Assembly: GCA_030647195.1 (NCBI GenBank) | Contig: JAUSKD010000015.1 | Span: forward strand, 1-46,194 | DNA length: 46,194 bases | Direction: 5' to 3' | From: Candidatus Peribacter sp. | GTDB lineage: Bacteria; Patescibacteriota; Gracilibacteria; Peribacterales; Peribacteraceae | Part shown: positions 38,468 to 46,071 of the stretch, in pieces | Numbering within the stretch: the first letter of the stretch is position 1 | Layout: each line of letters begins with the position of its first letter | Notes under the pieces: model-generated | Database searches by the model: none | Told to the model about the DNA's origin: nothing | What the model saw: only the letters and a program-made list of their open reading frames with translations | Made by a program: the position numbers and the translations under genes

Positions 38468-38586
38468 GATATGGAGGGGGAAGAGGTGCAGGCGTCCCGA
38501 GCGTAGCCGAGGGACTCCCTCTAAAGTGGGCATAGTGTGCCTACGGCAGACGAAGCTCGCAACCGATTTCCGCAAAAAACCGCAGT
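38468..38586. other. Spacer between membrane protein and rplA
   Basis: 119 bp holding a REP-like hairpin GTCCC...GGGAC (38494-38515, GTCCCGAGCGTAGCCGAGGG) and a pyrimidine-rich stretch before the rplA ATG on the minus strand. No ORF seen. Confidence 0.5.
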
Positions 38587-39234
38587 TTACGCACGCTTGC
38601 CGATGAGCCGGAAGAAGCCAAACCACCCATTCCGTTTCTTGGCCTTTTTCGCGGCCTTATGCGGAGCATGCAGCGGGGCGGACTGGAACGAGTGATCGCC
38701 GATTTCACTCTCCCGGGCGCTCCAGAAGAGCAGGATGCCGTAGAGCAACAGGACCACCGGCGAGACCCACCAGTGTGCGGGATACTGACCCAAAGCAGTC
38801 TGGATGAGCAGAACAAGTCCCGAGAAGAGAGCCACCACGTAGCCGATCGTCTTCACAGTGGTGACGAACAGCGCATGCACCACGGCGAGCGAAGCGTGTT
38901 CGATCTTCTGCGTGCACTGCTCATTCCACAGGAAGAGCGCGCCGCCGACGAGGAAGATCCAGAGCAGGCTCATGTAGACGCGACCGGGGTAGGGAGGCCC
39001 GCCGAGGACGCTCGTCAGTGTCGGGATCGCGCCCACCGTCATCAGGACGATACCGAGCCCCTGCATGATGTAGTGGAACGCCGCGCGGGTCACCTGACCG
39101 GCCTTGGCTCCCGGGGTCGAGGCACTTGCGAGCAGAATGAGCGCAAGCAACAGGAGCAGAATGACGGGAACCGTCACGGAGTAGAACACTCCGACGGGAC
39201 TCAAGAAGAACGAGAGCGGGGAAGCGGCGGACAT
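38587..39234 (-). CDS. Hypothetical multi-pass membrane protein between rplK and rplA
   Basis: 215 residues with about five membrane segments (FYSVTVPVILLLLLALILLA; IMQGLGIVLMTVGAIPTL; SLLWIFLVGGALFLW; VVALFSGLVLLIQTAL; VSPVVLLLYGILLFW), ending in a basic tail KAAKKAKKRNGWFGFFRLI. No family recognised. Same strand and direction as rplK and rplA with gaps of about 170 and 120 bp. Confidence 0.7.
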   Translation of the reverse strand: MSAASPLSFFLSPVGVFYSVTVPVILLLLLALILLASASTPGAKAGQVTRAAFHYIMQGLGIVLMTVGAIPTLTSVLGGPPYPGRVYMSLLWIFLVGGALFLWNEQCTQKIEHASLAVVHALFVTTVKTIGYVVALFSGLVLLIQTALGQYPAHWWVSPVVLLLYGILLFWSARESEIGDHSFQSAPLHAPHKAAKKAKKRNGWFGFFRLIGKRA

Positions 39235-39405
39235 AGTCGAAGAAGGGGAGGAATCTGATAGAGCTTACGGTTCGCACTTGCCAACCGCACGAGAATTCCA
39301 TTGCGAAACGGAGAAATGGATGATCTGACTAAGGATGACCCCTCCGGGCTCCACGGCGAAACTTTCTCTCAAACACGGGAGAGTCTGGCTTACGGATGCG
39401 GAATT

Positions 39406-39828
39406 TCACTCGATCGTCACCCCCATGCTGCGGGCCGTCCCTTCGATCACCCGCATGGCGGCGTCGAGATCCTTGGTATTGAGGTCCGGCATCTTCACCT
39501 GGGCGATCTCTTTCACCTGGGCTTTCGTAAGGGAGCCCACTTTGTTCTTGTTCGGTTCGCCGCTGCCCTTCTCGATCTTCGCACGCTCGATGATCAGCGC
39601 AGACGCGGGGGACTGCTTGAGCTCGAACGAGAAACTGCGGTCGGTGTAGACCTTGATGACCACCGGCACTACCTGACCCATCCGGTTCTTCGTCTTGTCG
39701 TTGAACTTGGTGCAGAACTCCTGAATGTTGATCCCGGCCTGTCCGAGGACGGGTCCGAGAGGAGGTGCGGGGTTCGCCTGCCCGCCGCGTGCCTGAGCCT
39801 TGATGACCTTTGCGACCTGTTTTGCCAT
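39406..39828 (-). CDS. rplK: 50S ribosomal protein L11
   Basis: 140 residues, normal length. [40 protein letters not shown], and C-terminal [19 protein letters not shown] and GTARSMGV are the L11 signatures. L11 forms the GTPase-associated stalk base. A strong promoter (TTGACG-17-TAAAGT) precedes it, with the -10 9 nt before the ATG. Confidence 0.97.
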   Translation of the reverse strand: MAKQVAKVIKAQARGGQANPAPPLGPVLGQAGINIQEFCTKFNDKTKNRMGQVVPVVIKVYTDRSFSFELKQSPASALIIERAKIEKGSGEPNKNKVGSLTKAQVKEIAQVKMPDLNTKDLDAAMRVIEGTARSMGVTIE

Positions 39829-39837
39829 AGCCGCGAT

Positions 39838-39866
39838 ACTTTAGGTGTTGAGGTTTTCGGCGTCAA
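39838..39866 (-). promoter_or_regulatory. Promoter of rplK, TTGACG-17-TAAAGT
   Basis: Minus-strand -35 TTGACG (39861-39866), 17-bp spacer, -10 TAAAGT (39838-39843); the start codon follows after 9 nt, so the leader is 2-3 nt at most. Confidence 0.7.
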
Positions 39867-39887
39867 TGAAGAAGGGATGTAAAAACG

Positions 39888-39972
39888 CGGGAACTAGGGA
39901 AGTAGGGAAATCGGGAATATTGGGAAAAGGATTCATGAAAGAACCGAGTTCCCGAACCCGAGTTCCCTAGCT
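39888..39972. terminator. G-rich inverted repeat 3' of the secreted protein gene
   Basis: GGGAACTAGGGAAGTAGGG faces CCCTAGCTCCC, and TCGGGAATATTGGG faces CCCGAACCCGA. Long imperfect hairpin between two minus-strand genes; probable terminator of the 39975 gene. Confidence 0.45.
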
Positions 39973-39974
39973 CC

Positions 39975-40685
39975 CTAATTCGTCAGTGCTTCCACCAGCG
40001 TATACATCGCTTCATCCTTCCCCGGTGCGATGTGGAACTCGTACAGCCGCTCGCGGACGCGCACGAAGACGAACCGCTCCTCACTCAGGGCGGGATCGAG
40101 GAAGGTCAGGAAGTTCCTCGGAGGCTTGCCGGCGGGGGATTGCATCTCGTCTAAAAGATCCCGCACTTCGGGCGAGAAGAGCGTGTGCAGGGAATCCTTG
40201 AGCACGAGGAAGACCTCCTTCACGTTTGGCGTCTCGATCCAGGCGAGGAGCCCCGCACGGTCACCATTGAGCAGCAGCACGCGCGTGGTCACGAGGGACT
40301 GCTCTTTCACCACGGCGGAGATCAGACTTCGTTGGTCGGTTTCTTCGGCAGTGAAATTGAGCTGCGAGACGATCGTGAGAGGATCTAAACCCGATTTCTT
40401 CGTCACGGCTCCTTCGGGCGGAGTTTCCGACGAAGGCGGCGGCGGGGGCAGCACGTCCACCGGGGTGGGCACGGGAACCTCCGGCAGAGGAAGAGCAGCT
40501 TCGGAGGACGGGGGGAGGGGGATTTCCTCCGGTTGTGAGGCCAGACTCGATGCGGATGCAGAAGAGGAAGAAGCCTGTCCGGCCGGAATCGCGGGCATGG
40601 GATCGACGAGGAGCGCATCAGCCGCTCCGAATGAGAAGAGGGCGAGGAGAAGACCGCCGGTGAGCAGAAGGGAGCTTCGCTGCAT
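39975..40685 (-). CDS. Hypothetical secreted protein with Pro-rich linker
   Basis: 236 residues from ATG 40685 (MQRSSLLLTGGLLLALF). Signal peptide ending near FGAADA; then about 75 residues of Ser/Ala and Pro-rich linker (LPPSSEAALPLPEVPVPTPV, LPPPPPSSETPP); then a folded region of about 120 residues beginning SGLDPLTIVSQLNFTAEE with no Cys. No family recognised. A TAGAAT box (40699-40704) favours this start over 40694. Divergent from ruvB. Confidence 0.7.
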   Translation of the reverse strand: MQRSSLLLTGGLLLALFSFGAADALLVDPMPAIPAGQASSSSASASSLASQPEEIPLPPSSEAALPLPEVPVPTPVDVLPPPPPSSETPPEGAVTKKSGLDPLTIVSQLNFTAEETDQRSLISAVVKEQSLVTTRVLLLNGDRAGLLAWIETPNVKEVFLVLKDSLHTLFSPEVRDLLDEMQSPAGKPPRNFLTFLDPALSEERFVFVRVRERLYEFHIAPGKDEAMYTLVEALTN

Positions 40686-40698
40686 GGGCCTCACTGGA

Positions 40699-40704
40699 AT
40701 TCTA
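40699..40704 (-). promoter_or_regulatory. -10 box (TAGAAT) of the secreted protein gene
   Basis: Minus-strand TAGAAT, 13 nt before ATG 40685. Confidence 0.4.
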
Positions 40705-40727
40705 TCTTATTCCCGTGCCCGGAGATC

Positions 40728-40736
40728 TGCTACCCT
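40728..40736 (+). promoter_or_regulatory. Extended -10 (TGCTACCCT) of ruvB
   Basis: TGC-TACCCT, 8 nt before the ruvB ATG, so a leaderless or nearly leaderless mRNA. Confidence 0.55.
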
Positions 40737-40744
40737 AGTGATCC

Positions 40745-41791
40745 ATGGCACTGGCTCACCAGATGAGGCACACCTCCGCCGCCGCGCCGACGAAGACCGC
40801 CCGCGAGAGCGAGGTCTTTGAACAGACGCTCCGGCCGAGGACCATTGCCGAGTACGTGGGGCAGAGTGACATCAAGGGGCATTTGCTTGTCCACATCGCT
40901 GCAGCCAAAACACGGACGGAACCCCTCGGTCACACGCTCCTCCACGGGCCGCCGGGGTTGGGCAAGACCACGCTCGCGCACATTCTGGCACACGAGATGG
41001 GCGCGCAGATCCGCATCACCAGCGGTCCGGCCATCGAGAAGCCGGGGGATCTGGCCTCGATGCTCACGAATCTGCAGCAGGGTGACGTGCTCTTCATTGA
41101 CGAGATCCACAGACTTCGGCCGGTGATCGAAGAGGTGCTCTACAGCGCCATGGAGGATTACGCCCTGGACCTCGTCATCGGCAAAGGGCCGTCGGCGCGC
41201 TCCATGCGCCTCACGCTGAAGCCCTTCACGCTCATCGGGGCCACCACCAAGGCCGGATCCGTCTCTGCCCCGCTTCGTGACCGCTTCATCCACAACTTCA
41301 AACTCTCCTTCTATACCCCTGCCGAGATGGAGCAGATCGTGATCCGGTCGGCACGCATCCTATCGATTGCGTTGGAAGACGGAGCCGCCGATCTGATTGG
41401 CAGTTCCAGCCGCGCCACCCCGCGCATAGGTAACCGTCTCGTCCGTGCCATCCGCGATTTTGCCCAAGTGAAGAGCGAGAAGACGGTGACGCTCGATCGG
41501 GTGCGCTGCACGATGGAAGCGCTGGGCATCGATGACCGCGGACTCGACCGCACCGACCGCGCGATCCTGCAGGCGATCATCGCGAAGTTCGGCGGAGGTC
41601 CCGTCGGTCTCTCGACGCTGGCTGCCGCGACTGCGGAGGAGGAAGAGACGCTGGAGGATGTGTACGAGCCGTACCTGCTTCAACAGGGCTATCTACAGCG
41701 CACGCCCAAGGGTCGCATCGCTACACCTCATGCGTACAGCCTGCTCGGGATGACGATGCCTGAGGGGGCGCAGAAAAATTTATTTGTTTGA
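40745..41791 (+). CDS. ruvB: Holliday junction branch migration ATPase RuvB
   Basis: 348 residues. LRPRTIAEYVGQSDIKGHL opens the AAA+ domain; Walker A LLHGPPGLGKTTLAHILA; Walker B VLFIDEIHRLRPVIEEVLY; sensor 1 TLIGATTKAG; Arg finger LRDRF; the winged helix GGPVGLSTLAAATAEEEETL completes it. It drives branch migration with RuvA. ruvA and ruvC are not in the window. Repeat copy 3 follows. Confidence 0.97.
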   Translation: MALAHQMRHTSAAAPTKTARESEVFEQTLRPRTIAEYVGQSDIKGHLLVHIAAAKTRTEPLGHTLLHGPPGLGKTTLAHILAHEMGAQIRITSGPAIEKPGDLASMLTNLQQGDVLFIDEIHRLRPVIEEVLYSAMEDYALDLVIGKGPSARSMRLTLKPFTLIGATTKAGSVSAPLRDRFIHNFKLSFYTPAEMEQIVIRSARILSIALEDGAADLIGSSSRATPRIGNRLVRAIRDFAQVKSEKTVTLDRVRCTMEALGIDDRGLDRTDRAILQAIIAKFGGGPVGLSTLAAATAEEEETLEDVYEPYLLQQGYLQRTPKGRIATPHAYSLLGMTMPEGAQKNLFV

Positions 41792-41830
41792 TGGCTTTCC
41801 ACCTTTGTCGCGACAACGCAGGGATCACTT

Positions 41831-42026
41831 CCTCGTTGGCTTTCGTATGAATCTGTTTCTTTCGTCAGGGGACTTAGGGAACCTTGTTCGCCTGCCTGCC
41901 GGCAGGCAGGGTTCCCTCAGCCCCCCGACACCCCCCTCACCCTCCTAACCCAAACTGGGCGGGAAACCTGCGGGTTTCCCTCCCCTCCAGTCCCTCCCTT
42001 CCAATCGGTTATGTGTGTGTGTTTTG
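41831..42026. repeat. Compound hairpin/G-quadruplex repeat, copy 3, with nested palindrome
   Basis: Blocks as in copies 1 and 2: CCTCGTT, TTTCGTATGAATC, TTTCTTTCGTCAGGGGACTT, GGGAACCTTGTTC, then an extra 20-bp palindrome (41891-41910, half-site CCTGCCTGCC) in the hairpin loop, GTTCCC, C-runs (41914-41951), GGGAAACCTGCGGGTTTCCC, and CCAGTCCCTCC. It lies between convergent ruvB and the GT4 gene. Confidence 0.85.
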
Positions 42027-42027
42027 T

Positions 42028-43173
42028 CTACTTTGATGCCATTACGTTCTGAATAGCTTGCTGTATCTTCGCTTCAAATTTCGCGCGCGAAAAATCCTCC
42101 GCCCTCGTTCTGCACGCGTCCGTGTCGAAATTTTCCCGCCTGAACTTCTGCAGGGCCTGTGCGAGAGACTCCACGGTCGGCGCATCGAAGAACGCGCCAG
42201 TCTTGCCTTCCATGATGGTTTCGAGCGGTCCTCCCGCACGGTAGGCCAGCACCGGTGTTCCGCAGGCCATGGACTCAAGTGCGACCAGATTGAAGTCCTC
42301 CTCGCCGGGGACAATCGTTACTTGGGCCGAGCGGTAGAGATCCTTGAGCTCATCCAAGGCGCGGTAACCGTAGAACTCCACATTGTTGCCTGCCATACGT
42401 TTCAGGCTTGCCATAGCCGGCCCCTCCCCCACGATTTTCAAATAGATTCCCGCCTGCTCGCAGGCATGGATGGCGAGGTCGATGCGTTTGTACGGAACGA
42501 GGGTGGAGACGACGAGCGCATAGTCGGGATGCTCCATCGCTCCCGGAGGAGGGGAGGACGCAAACCAGAAGTCGTCGACCGGCGGATAGATCACGTTTGA
42601 TTCTCTTCTCCAATACAGCTCAATGCGGCGTTGTACCTCTTGAGAAGCTGCGATGAGGTGATCGGGCCGGTCGGCCGCTTCGCTATCCCAGATGCGCAGT
42701 TGATGGAACGTGCGTTCGAGGAACTTCCGCCTGAGTGTTCCCAGCACTCCATGCTCCGCACGTTCCAGAACATCGTGCGTCCGGTCCCAGAGGTAGCGGG
42801 CGGGGGAGTGGATGTAACTCAGGTGTTTCGGTTTCCCGTTGGTGATGATGCCGTGTGCAAAGGCTGAGGAACTCGAGATCACCAGATCGAAGCCCGAGAA
42901 ATCCCATGCCTCCACGGCAGAGGGAAACTTCTTGAGATAGAGATGATGATTGAAGCGATAGGGCGCAGGGAGAAGGGCGTAGGGCATCGGGAACAATTGA
43001 TTCTGGAGGCCGCTCATCCGGACACGCTCCTTCGGGAACCAGTCGCCGAGTTTCTTCTCGTCATAGAGCAGCGTAAAGATCGGCGCATCGGGGAACATGT
43101 CCGCGAGCACTTTCGCGACTTTTTCGGCGCCACCCCGCATGGTCAGGAGCTCATGGACCAGGGCAACTTTCAT
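42028..43173 (-). CDS. Glycosyltransferase family 4
   Basis: 381 residues from ATG 43173 (MKVALVHELLTMRGGAEKVA). GT-B fold of the mannosyl/rhamnosyl-transferase type: LVISSSSAFAHGIITNGKPK, YIHSPARYLWDRTHDV, VSTLVPYKRIDLAI, KIVGEGPAM, and PGEEDFNLVALESMACGTPV with the E-x7-E motif. Probably builds surface polysaccharide. The segment QLFPMPYALLPAPYRFN is longer than I expect for the family and is encoded by a G-rich tract (42955-42991). The -10 TACAAT ends 7 nt before the ATG. Confidence 0.88.
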   Translation of the reverse strand: MKVALVHELLTMRGGAEKVAKVLADMFPDAPIFTLLYDEKKLGDWFPKERVRMSGLQNQLFPMPYALLPAPYRFNHHLYLKKFPSAVEAWDFSGFDLVISSSSAFAHGIITNGKPKHLSYIHSPARYLWDRTHDVLERAEHGVLGTLRRKFLERTFHQLRIWDSEAADRPDHLIAASQEVQRRIELYWRRESNVIYPPVDDFWFASSPPPGAMEHPDYALVVSTLVPYKRIDLAIHACEQAGIYLKIVGEGPAMASLKRMAGNNVEFYGYRALDELKDLYRSAQVTIVPGEEDFNLVALESMACGTPVLAYRAGGPLETIMEGKTGAFFDAPTVESLAQALQKFRRENFDTDACRTRAEDFSRAKFEAKIQQAIQNVMASK

Positions 43174-43180
43174 CGGTGGC

Positions 43181-43186
43181 ATTGTA
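43181..43186 (-). promoter_or_regulatory. -10 box (TACAAT) of the GT4 gene
   Basis: Minus-strand TACAAT, 7 nt, ATG 43173. Same geometry as HMG-CoA reductase. Confidence 0.5.
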
Positions 43187-43206
43187 CCTGTGTTTCCCGG
43201 CCACCT

Positions 43207-44127
43207 TCAGATTTTCTTCGGGAAGAGGAGCGAAGCGATGACCGAGCCGACGAGACACGTCATGACGATGCCGAAGGAGGCGAACGAGGAGATTTCGATC
43301 CCGAAGATGTCGAGGAGCATTTTGCCGCCAATGGCGATGAGGATGATCGAGAGGCCTTTCTGCAGATGGTGGAAGCGGCGGATGATCGCCTCCAAGAGGA
43401 AGAACATCGCCCGGAGCCCCAAGATGGCAAAGATGTTGGAGGTGTAGACGACGAAGGGATCCTGAGAGATCGCAAAGACCGCTGGAATACTATCAATGGC
43501 AAAGACCACGTCCGACCATTCGATAATGATCACGACGAGAAAGAGGGTCGTGAGATACCACTTGCCCTCGCGCTTGAGGAAGAAATGCCCCGCATGCTCC
43601 GCATCCGTGAACCGGAAGATCCGGTGGGCCAGGCGGTAGGCATGATTATGGTGGAACTCGATGTGCTCATCGCGCTTCTCGAAAAAGAGCTTGATGCCGG
43701 TGTACACCAGGATCGCTCCGAAGATGTAGAGCACCCAGTGGAAGTGCGAGATCACCACCGCGCCCAGCCCGATGAAGATTCCACGGAGCACGAGTGCTCC
43801 CATGATTCCGTAGAAGAGCGCGCGGTGCTGGTAGCTTTCCTCGATCTTGAAGTAGCTGAAGATCAGGAGCATCACGAAGAGGTTATCCACCGAGAGCATC
43901 TTCTCGGTCACGTAGGCGCTCAAAAACTCCACGGCCTTTACATGGTCGTAGATAAAGAAGATCCCCACGGCGAAGAGAAGCGAAATTAAGATCCAGCAGA
44001 TGCTCTGAATGGCTGCTGCACGGAGGCCGATCCGGTGAGCCTTGCGGTTGAGGATTCCGAGGTCGAGTGCGAGGAACGCGATGACCGTGACCGCGAAGAC
44101 CAAGGTGAGGAGGAAGCGGGGAGACAT
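43207..44127 (-). CDS. TerC-family integral membrane protein
   Basis: 306 residues, about eight membrane segments. Family motifs: EKMLSVDNLFVMLLIFSYF (about 80-98) and IEWSDVVFAIDSIPAVFAIS, each with the conserved intramembrane Asp, then YTSNIFAILGLRAMFFLLE. Related to Alx/TerC proteins involved in tellurite resistance and manganese export during secretion. It is preceded by a G-rich tract and the tRNA-Lys gene on the other strand. Confidence 0.92.
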   Translation of the reverse strand: MSPRFLLTLVFAVTVIAFLALDLGILNRKAHRIGLRAAAIQSICWILISLLFAVGIFFIYDHVKAVEFLSAYVTEKMLSVDNLFVMLLIFSYFKIEESYQHRALFYGIMGALVLRGIFIGLGAVVISHFHWVLYIFGAILVYTGIKLFFEKRDEHIEFHHNHAYRLAHRIFRFTDAEHAGHFFLKREGKWYLTTLFLVVIIIEWSDVVFAIDSIPAVFAISQDPFVVYTSNIFAILGLRAMFFLLEAIIRRFHHLQKGLSIILIAIGGKMLLDIFGIEISSFASFGIVMTCLVGSVIASLLFPKKI

Positions 44128-44260
44128 TTTTTAGGGGTGAGGAGTGAGGAATTGGGATTGAGGACGAAGGTCGTATCTGTTTGTTGATTGTTGAGAGTTG
44201 AAGGTGGAGTGTTGGGCAAGCGGACGACGCAGTGTAGCGTGTTCTCTCGCGCTCTACCTC
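44128..44260. other. Spacer upstream of TerC gene
   Basis: Holds a G-rich degenerate tract (AGGGGTGAGGAGTGAGGAAT, 44136-44155) and the tract TTGTTGATTGTTGAGAGTTG. No ORF or clear promoter for TerC. Confidence 0.4.
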
Positions 44261-44269
44261 TCTCGCGCG

Positions 44270-44275
44270 TATAAT
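44270..44275 (+). promoter_or_regulatory. -10 box (TATAAT) of tRNA-Lys
   Basis: Perfect TATAAT, 16 nt before the first base of the tRNA. Confidence 0.6.
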
Positions 44276-44291
44276 TCTGCCGTTGCCACGT

Positions 44292-44367
44292 GGGTCGGTA
44301 GCTCAGTTGGTAGAGCAGTGCCCTTTTAAGGCATTGGCCGAGGGTTCGAATCCCTCCCGACCCACCA
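44292..44367 (+). tRNA. tRNA-Lys (TTT)
   Basis: 76 nt with encoded CCA. Acceptor GGGTCGG pairs with CCGACCC; D-arm GCTCAGTTGGTAGAGC; anticodon loop CTTTTAA gives TTT (Lys); T-arm GAGGGTTCGAATCCCTC. Confidence 0.97.
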
Positions 44368-44401
44368 GTCATTTCTGGGCTGGCGGGTTTATTGTCCTCG
44401 A

Positions 44402-44581
44402 TTAATCAAGGAGCTCTTCCCGCGTCTCTCGTCTCCAGGCTTCCTGCTCATTCTCCGGTTGTTGCTCGGCAATGCGACCCCTTGTTTCATCCGCAAGCAC
44501 GAGGACGTCCCGCACATCGACAACACCATCAAACTCCTCCCCTGGATCGACTGTAAGATCTGATACCTCATTGCGGCGCAT
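44402..44581 (-). CDS. Small acidic hypothetical protein (59 aa)
   Basis: 59 codons, opening MRRNEVSDLTVDPGEEFD and ending ETREELLD; strongly acidic, with a helical Glu/Gln/Arg-rich second half (IAEQQPENEQEAWRRETREE). On the minus strand an extended -10-like TGTTAGATT (44588-44596) ends 6 nt before the ATG, the leaderless geometry seen at other genes here. No family recognised. Confidence 0.5.
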   Translation of the reverse strand: MRRNEVSDLTVDPGEEFDGVVDVRDVLVLADETRGRIAEQQPENEQEAWRRETREELLD

Positions 44582-44587
44582 GTCTTC

Positions 44588-44596
44588 AATCTAACA
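44588..44596 (-). promoter_or_regulatory. Extended -10-like box (TGTTAGATT) of the small acidic ORF
   Basis: Minus-strand TGT-TAGATT, 6 nt before ATG 44581. Confidence 0.35.
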
Positions 44597-44764
44597 GATG
44601 CTTGTGCATCATGCACGATGTGTTCTTTTCTTTTGCATCGCACAGGCGCGCGAGTTTGCTATCAGTGCCACTGGCCACGAGCCGAAGGGTCCCACGATTG
44701 TGGATGAATGAGGATGACGGATTTCTAAAAATCGTTTCTGCCATCACATCGGCTTGGCGGAGTT

Positions 44765-44773
44765 TGCTAGACT
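44765..44773 (+). promoter_or_regulatory. Extended -10 (TGCTAGACT) of the DUF378 gene
   Basis: TGC-TAGACT; predicted start about 44780, leader about 28 nt, C/T-rich. Confidence 0.5.
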
Positions 44774-44807
44774 CATAACCAATCTTACTTCTTTCCACTC
44801 TCCACCT

Positions 44808-45020
44808 ATGTTCGGCAAATCCTTGTTCGGCATGGTCGCCGGTGTCCTGACGGTCGTCGGTGCCCTCAACTGGGGACTCATCGGCGTCGGCGTGTTCCTC
44901 AATCGGGATCTGAACGTGGTCCGCATGGTCACCGGCACCGTTCCGGCGGCAGAGGCGGTTGTGTACATCCTCGTGGGCTTGGGTGCCGTATGGGTACTCA
45001 TCGAGTCCATTAGGAGATAA
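44808..45020 (+). CDS. DUF378-family small membrane protein
   Basis: 70 residues, two membrane segments. LFGMVAGVLTVVGALNWGLI (about 6-25) with the typical ALNWGLIG motif, and the second helix AVVYILVGLGAVWVLIE. Family function is unknown. The hairpin at 45027-45056 follows immediately. Confidence 0.88.
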   Translation: MFGKSLFGMVAGVLTVVGALNWGLIGVGVFLNRDLNVVRMVTGTVPAAEAVVYILVGLGAVWVLIESIRR

Positions 45021-45026
45021 ATTTCA

Positions 45027-45056
45027 TGGAAGACAAACCTAGCGGTTTTCCTTCCA
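45027..45056 (+). terminator. Terminator after DUF378 gene
   Basis: TGGAA...AAACC-TAGC-GGTTTTCCTTCCA: 5-bp stem at the core within a longer imperfect stem, followed by a C/T-rich run. Near copy of the hairpin after the TraC-like gene. Confidence 0.55.
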
Positions 45057-45085
45057 TGATCCATCCTTTCCCTTTTAATGGACCG
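45027..45085. repeat. Degenerate partial copy of the compound repeat
   Basis: GGAAGACAAACCTAGCGGTT then TTCCTTCCATGATCCATCC parallels GGAGGCAAACCTGCGGGTTT and TTCCTCCCCTCCGGTCCCTCC (quoted in parts) of copy 1. Only the second-hairpin half is recognisable; the G-quadruplex block is missing. Confidence 0.35.
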
Positions 45086-45217
45086 CTGCAGCGGCGGGGC
45101 CCGTCAGAGCCACCCGCCGCTTCGCGCTGTTTTCAAATATGTTTTGTCTTTGTTTGTGTTCATCGGCAGAGAGAGTGAACTGCTGTAGGCTATGCGGGTC
45201 CTTCGCTTCCCACAGCA

Positions 45218-45982
45218 ATGATTGATACCCATTGTCATCTGGCCGACAAGCAGTTTGCCCGGGATCTTCCTCAGGTGATCGCGCGTGCGCGGGAGCAGGG
45301 GATTGACCGTATGATCACCATTGCCGATTCGGTTGCCGAGAGCAGGGCATGCCTTGCGATTGCGCAAAAGTATCCAGAGCTATTCTGCACGGTGGGCGTG
45401 CATCCGCATCATGCGAAGGACTGGCAGCCTGCAGATGCAGACACGCTCCGCACGATGGCGTCCTCTGAGCCGAGGGTGCGCGCCATCGGCGAGATCGGGC
45501 TCGATTATCACTACAACTTTTCGCCGCGCGAGACGCAGCGTCCCGTGTTCCGCGCGCAGCTTGCACTCGCGCAGGAGCTGAAACTTCCGGCCGTGGTTCA
45601 CTGCCGCGAGGCGATTGCCGATGTGCGTGCGGATTTGAAGGAAATGGATCTCACCAGGATCGTGCTGCATTGCTGCACGGAAGCGTGGAGGGATGTTGAG
45701 GATCTGGTTGCCCGGGGGTTACGTCTCTCCTTCACCGGGATCGCCACGTACCCGCAGGCGGAAGAGATCCGGCATGTCATTCAACAGTGCCCGACTTCGC
45801 AGATCATGGTGGAAACCGACGCGCCGTACCTGGCCCCCGTTCCGTATCGCGGCAAACGCAACGAGCCCGCGTTCGTCCTCGAGGTGGCAAAGCTTCTCGC
45901 GCAGCTCAAGAACCTTCCGCCCGAGGATGTGGACCGCATTACTTCTCACAATGCGGTGGAGTTTTTCGGCTTACCTTCGTAA
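45218..45982 (+). CDS. tatD: TatD-family metal-dependent deoxyribonuclease
   Basis: 254 residues, TIM-barrel hydrolase. Metal ligands: MIDTHCHLAD at the start; VGVHPHHAKDW; AIGEIGLDYHY; LPAVVHCREA; VLHCCTEAW (usual form HCF/HSF); METDAPYLAPVPYRGKRNEP. Acts as a 3'-5' exonuclease or deacylase-like enzyme in DNA or tRNA quality control. Ends 12 nt before tRNA-Arg on the same strand and may share its transcript. Confidence 0.95.
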   Translation: MIDTHCHLADKQFARDLPQVIARAREQGIDRMITIADSVAESRACLAIAQKYPELFCTVGVHPHHAKDWQPADADTLRTMASSEPRVRAIGEIGLDYHYNFSPRETQRPVFRAQLALAQELKLPAVVHCREAIADVRADLKEMDLTRIVLHCCTEAWRDVEDLVARGLRLSFTGIATYPQAEEIRHVIQQCPTSQIMVETDAPYLAPVPYRGKRNEPAFVLEVAKLLAQLKNLPPEDVDRITSHNAVEFFGLPS

Positions 45983-45994
45983 GATGGCCGTAGT

Positions 45995-46071
45995 GCGCCC
46001 GTAGCTCAACTGGATAGAGCGTCAGCCTCCGAAGCTGAAGGCTGTGGGTTCAAATCCCGCCGGGCGCACCA
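45995..46071 (+). tRNA. tRNA-Arg (CCG)
   Basis: 77 nt with encoded CCA. Acceptor GCGCCCG pairs with CGGGCGC; anticodon stem TCAGC-CTCCGAA-GCTGA gives CCG (Arg); T-arm TGGGTTCAAATCCCGCC. Confidence 0.97.

Noticed and set aside
43986-44372. Minus-strand ORF over tRNA-Lys (128 codons)
   Set aside because: The peptide SGGIRTLGQCLKRALLYQLS is the familiar antisense translation of a tRNA-Lys gene; the tRNA explains the sequence.
44586-44798. Minus-strand 70-codon ORF upstream of DUF378
   Set aside because: No promoter geometry, mixed composition, and a better small ORF exists next to it at 44402-44581.
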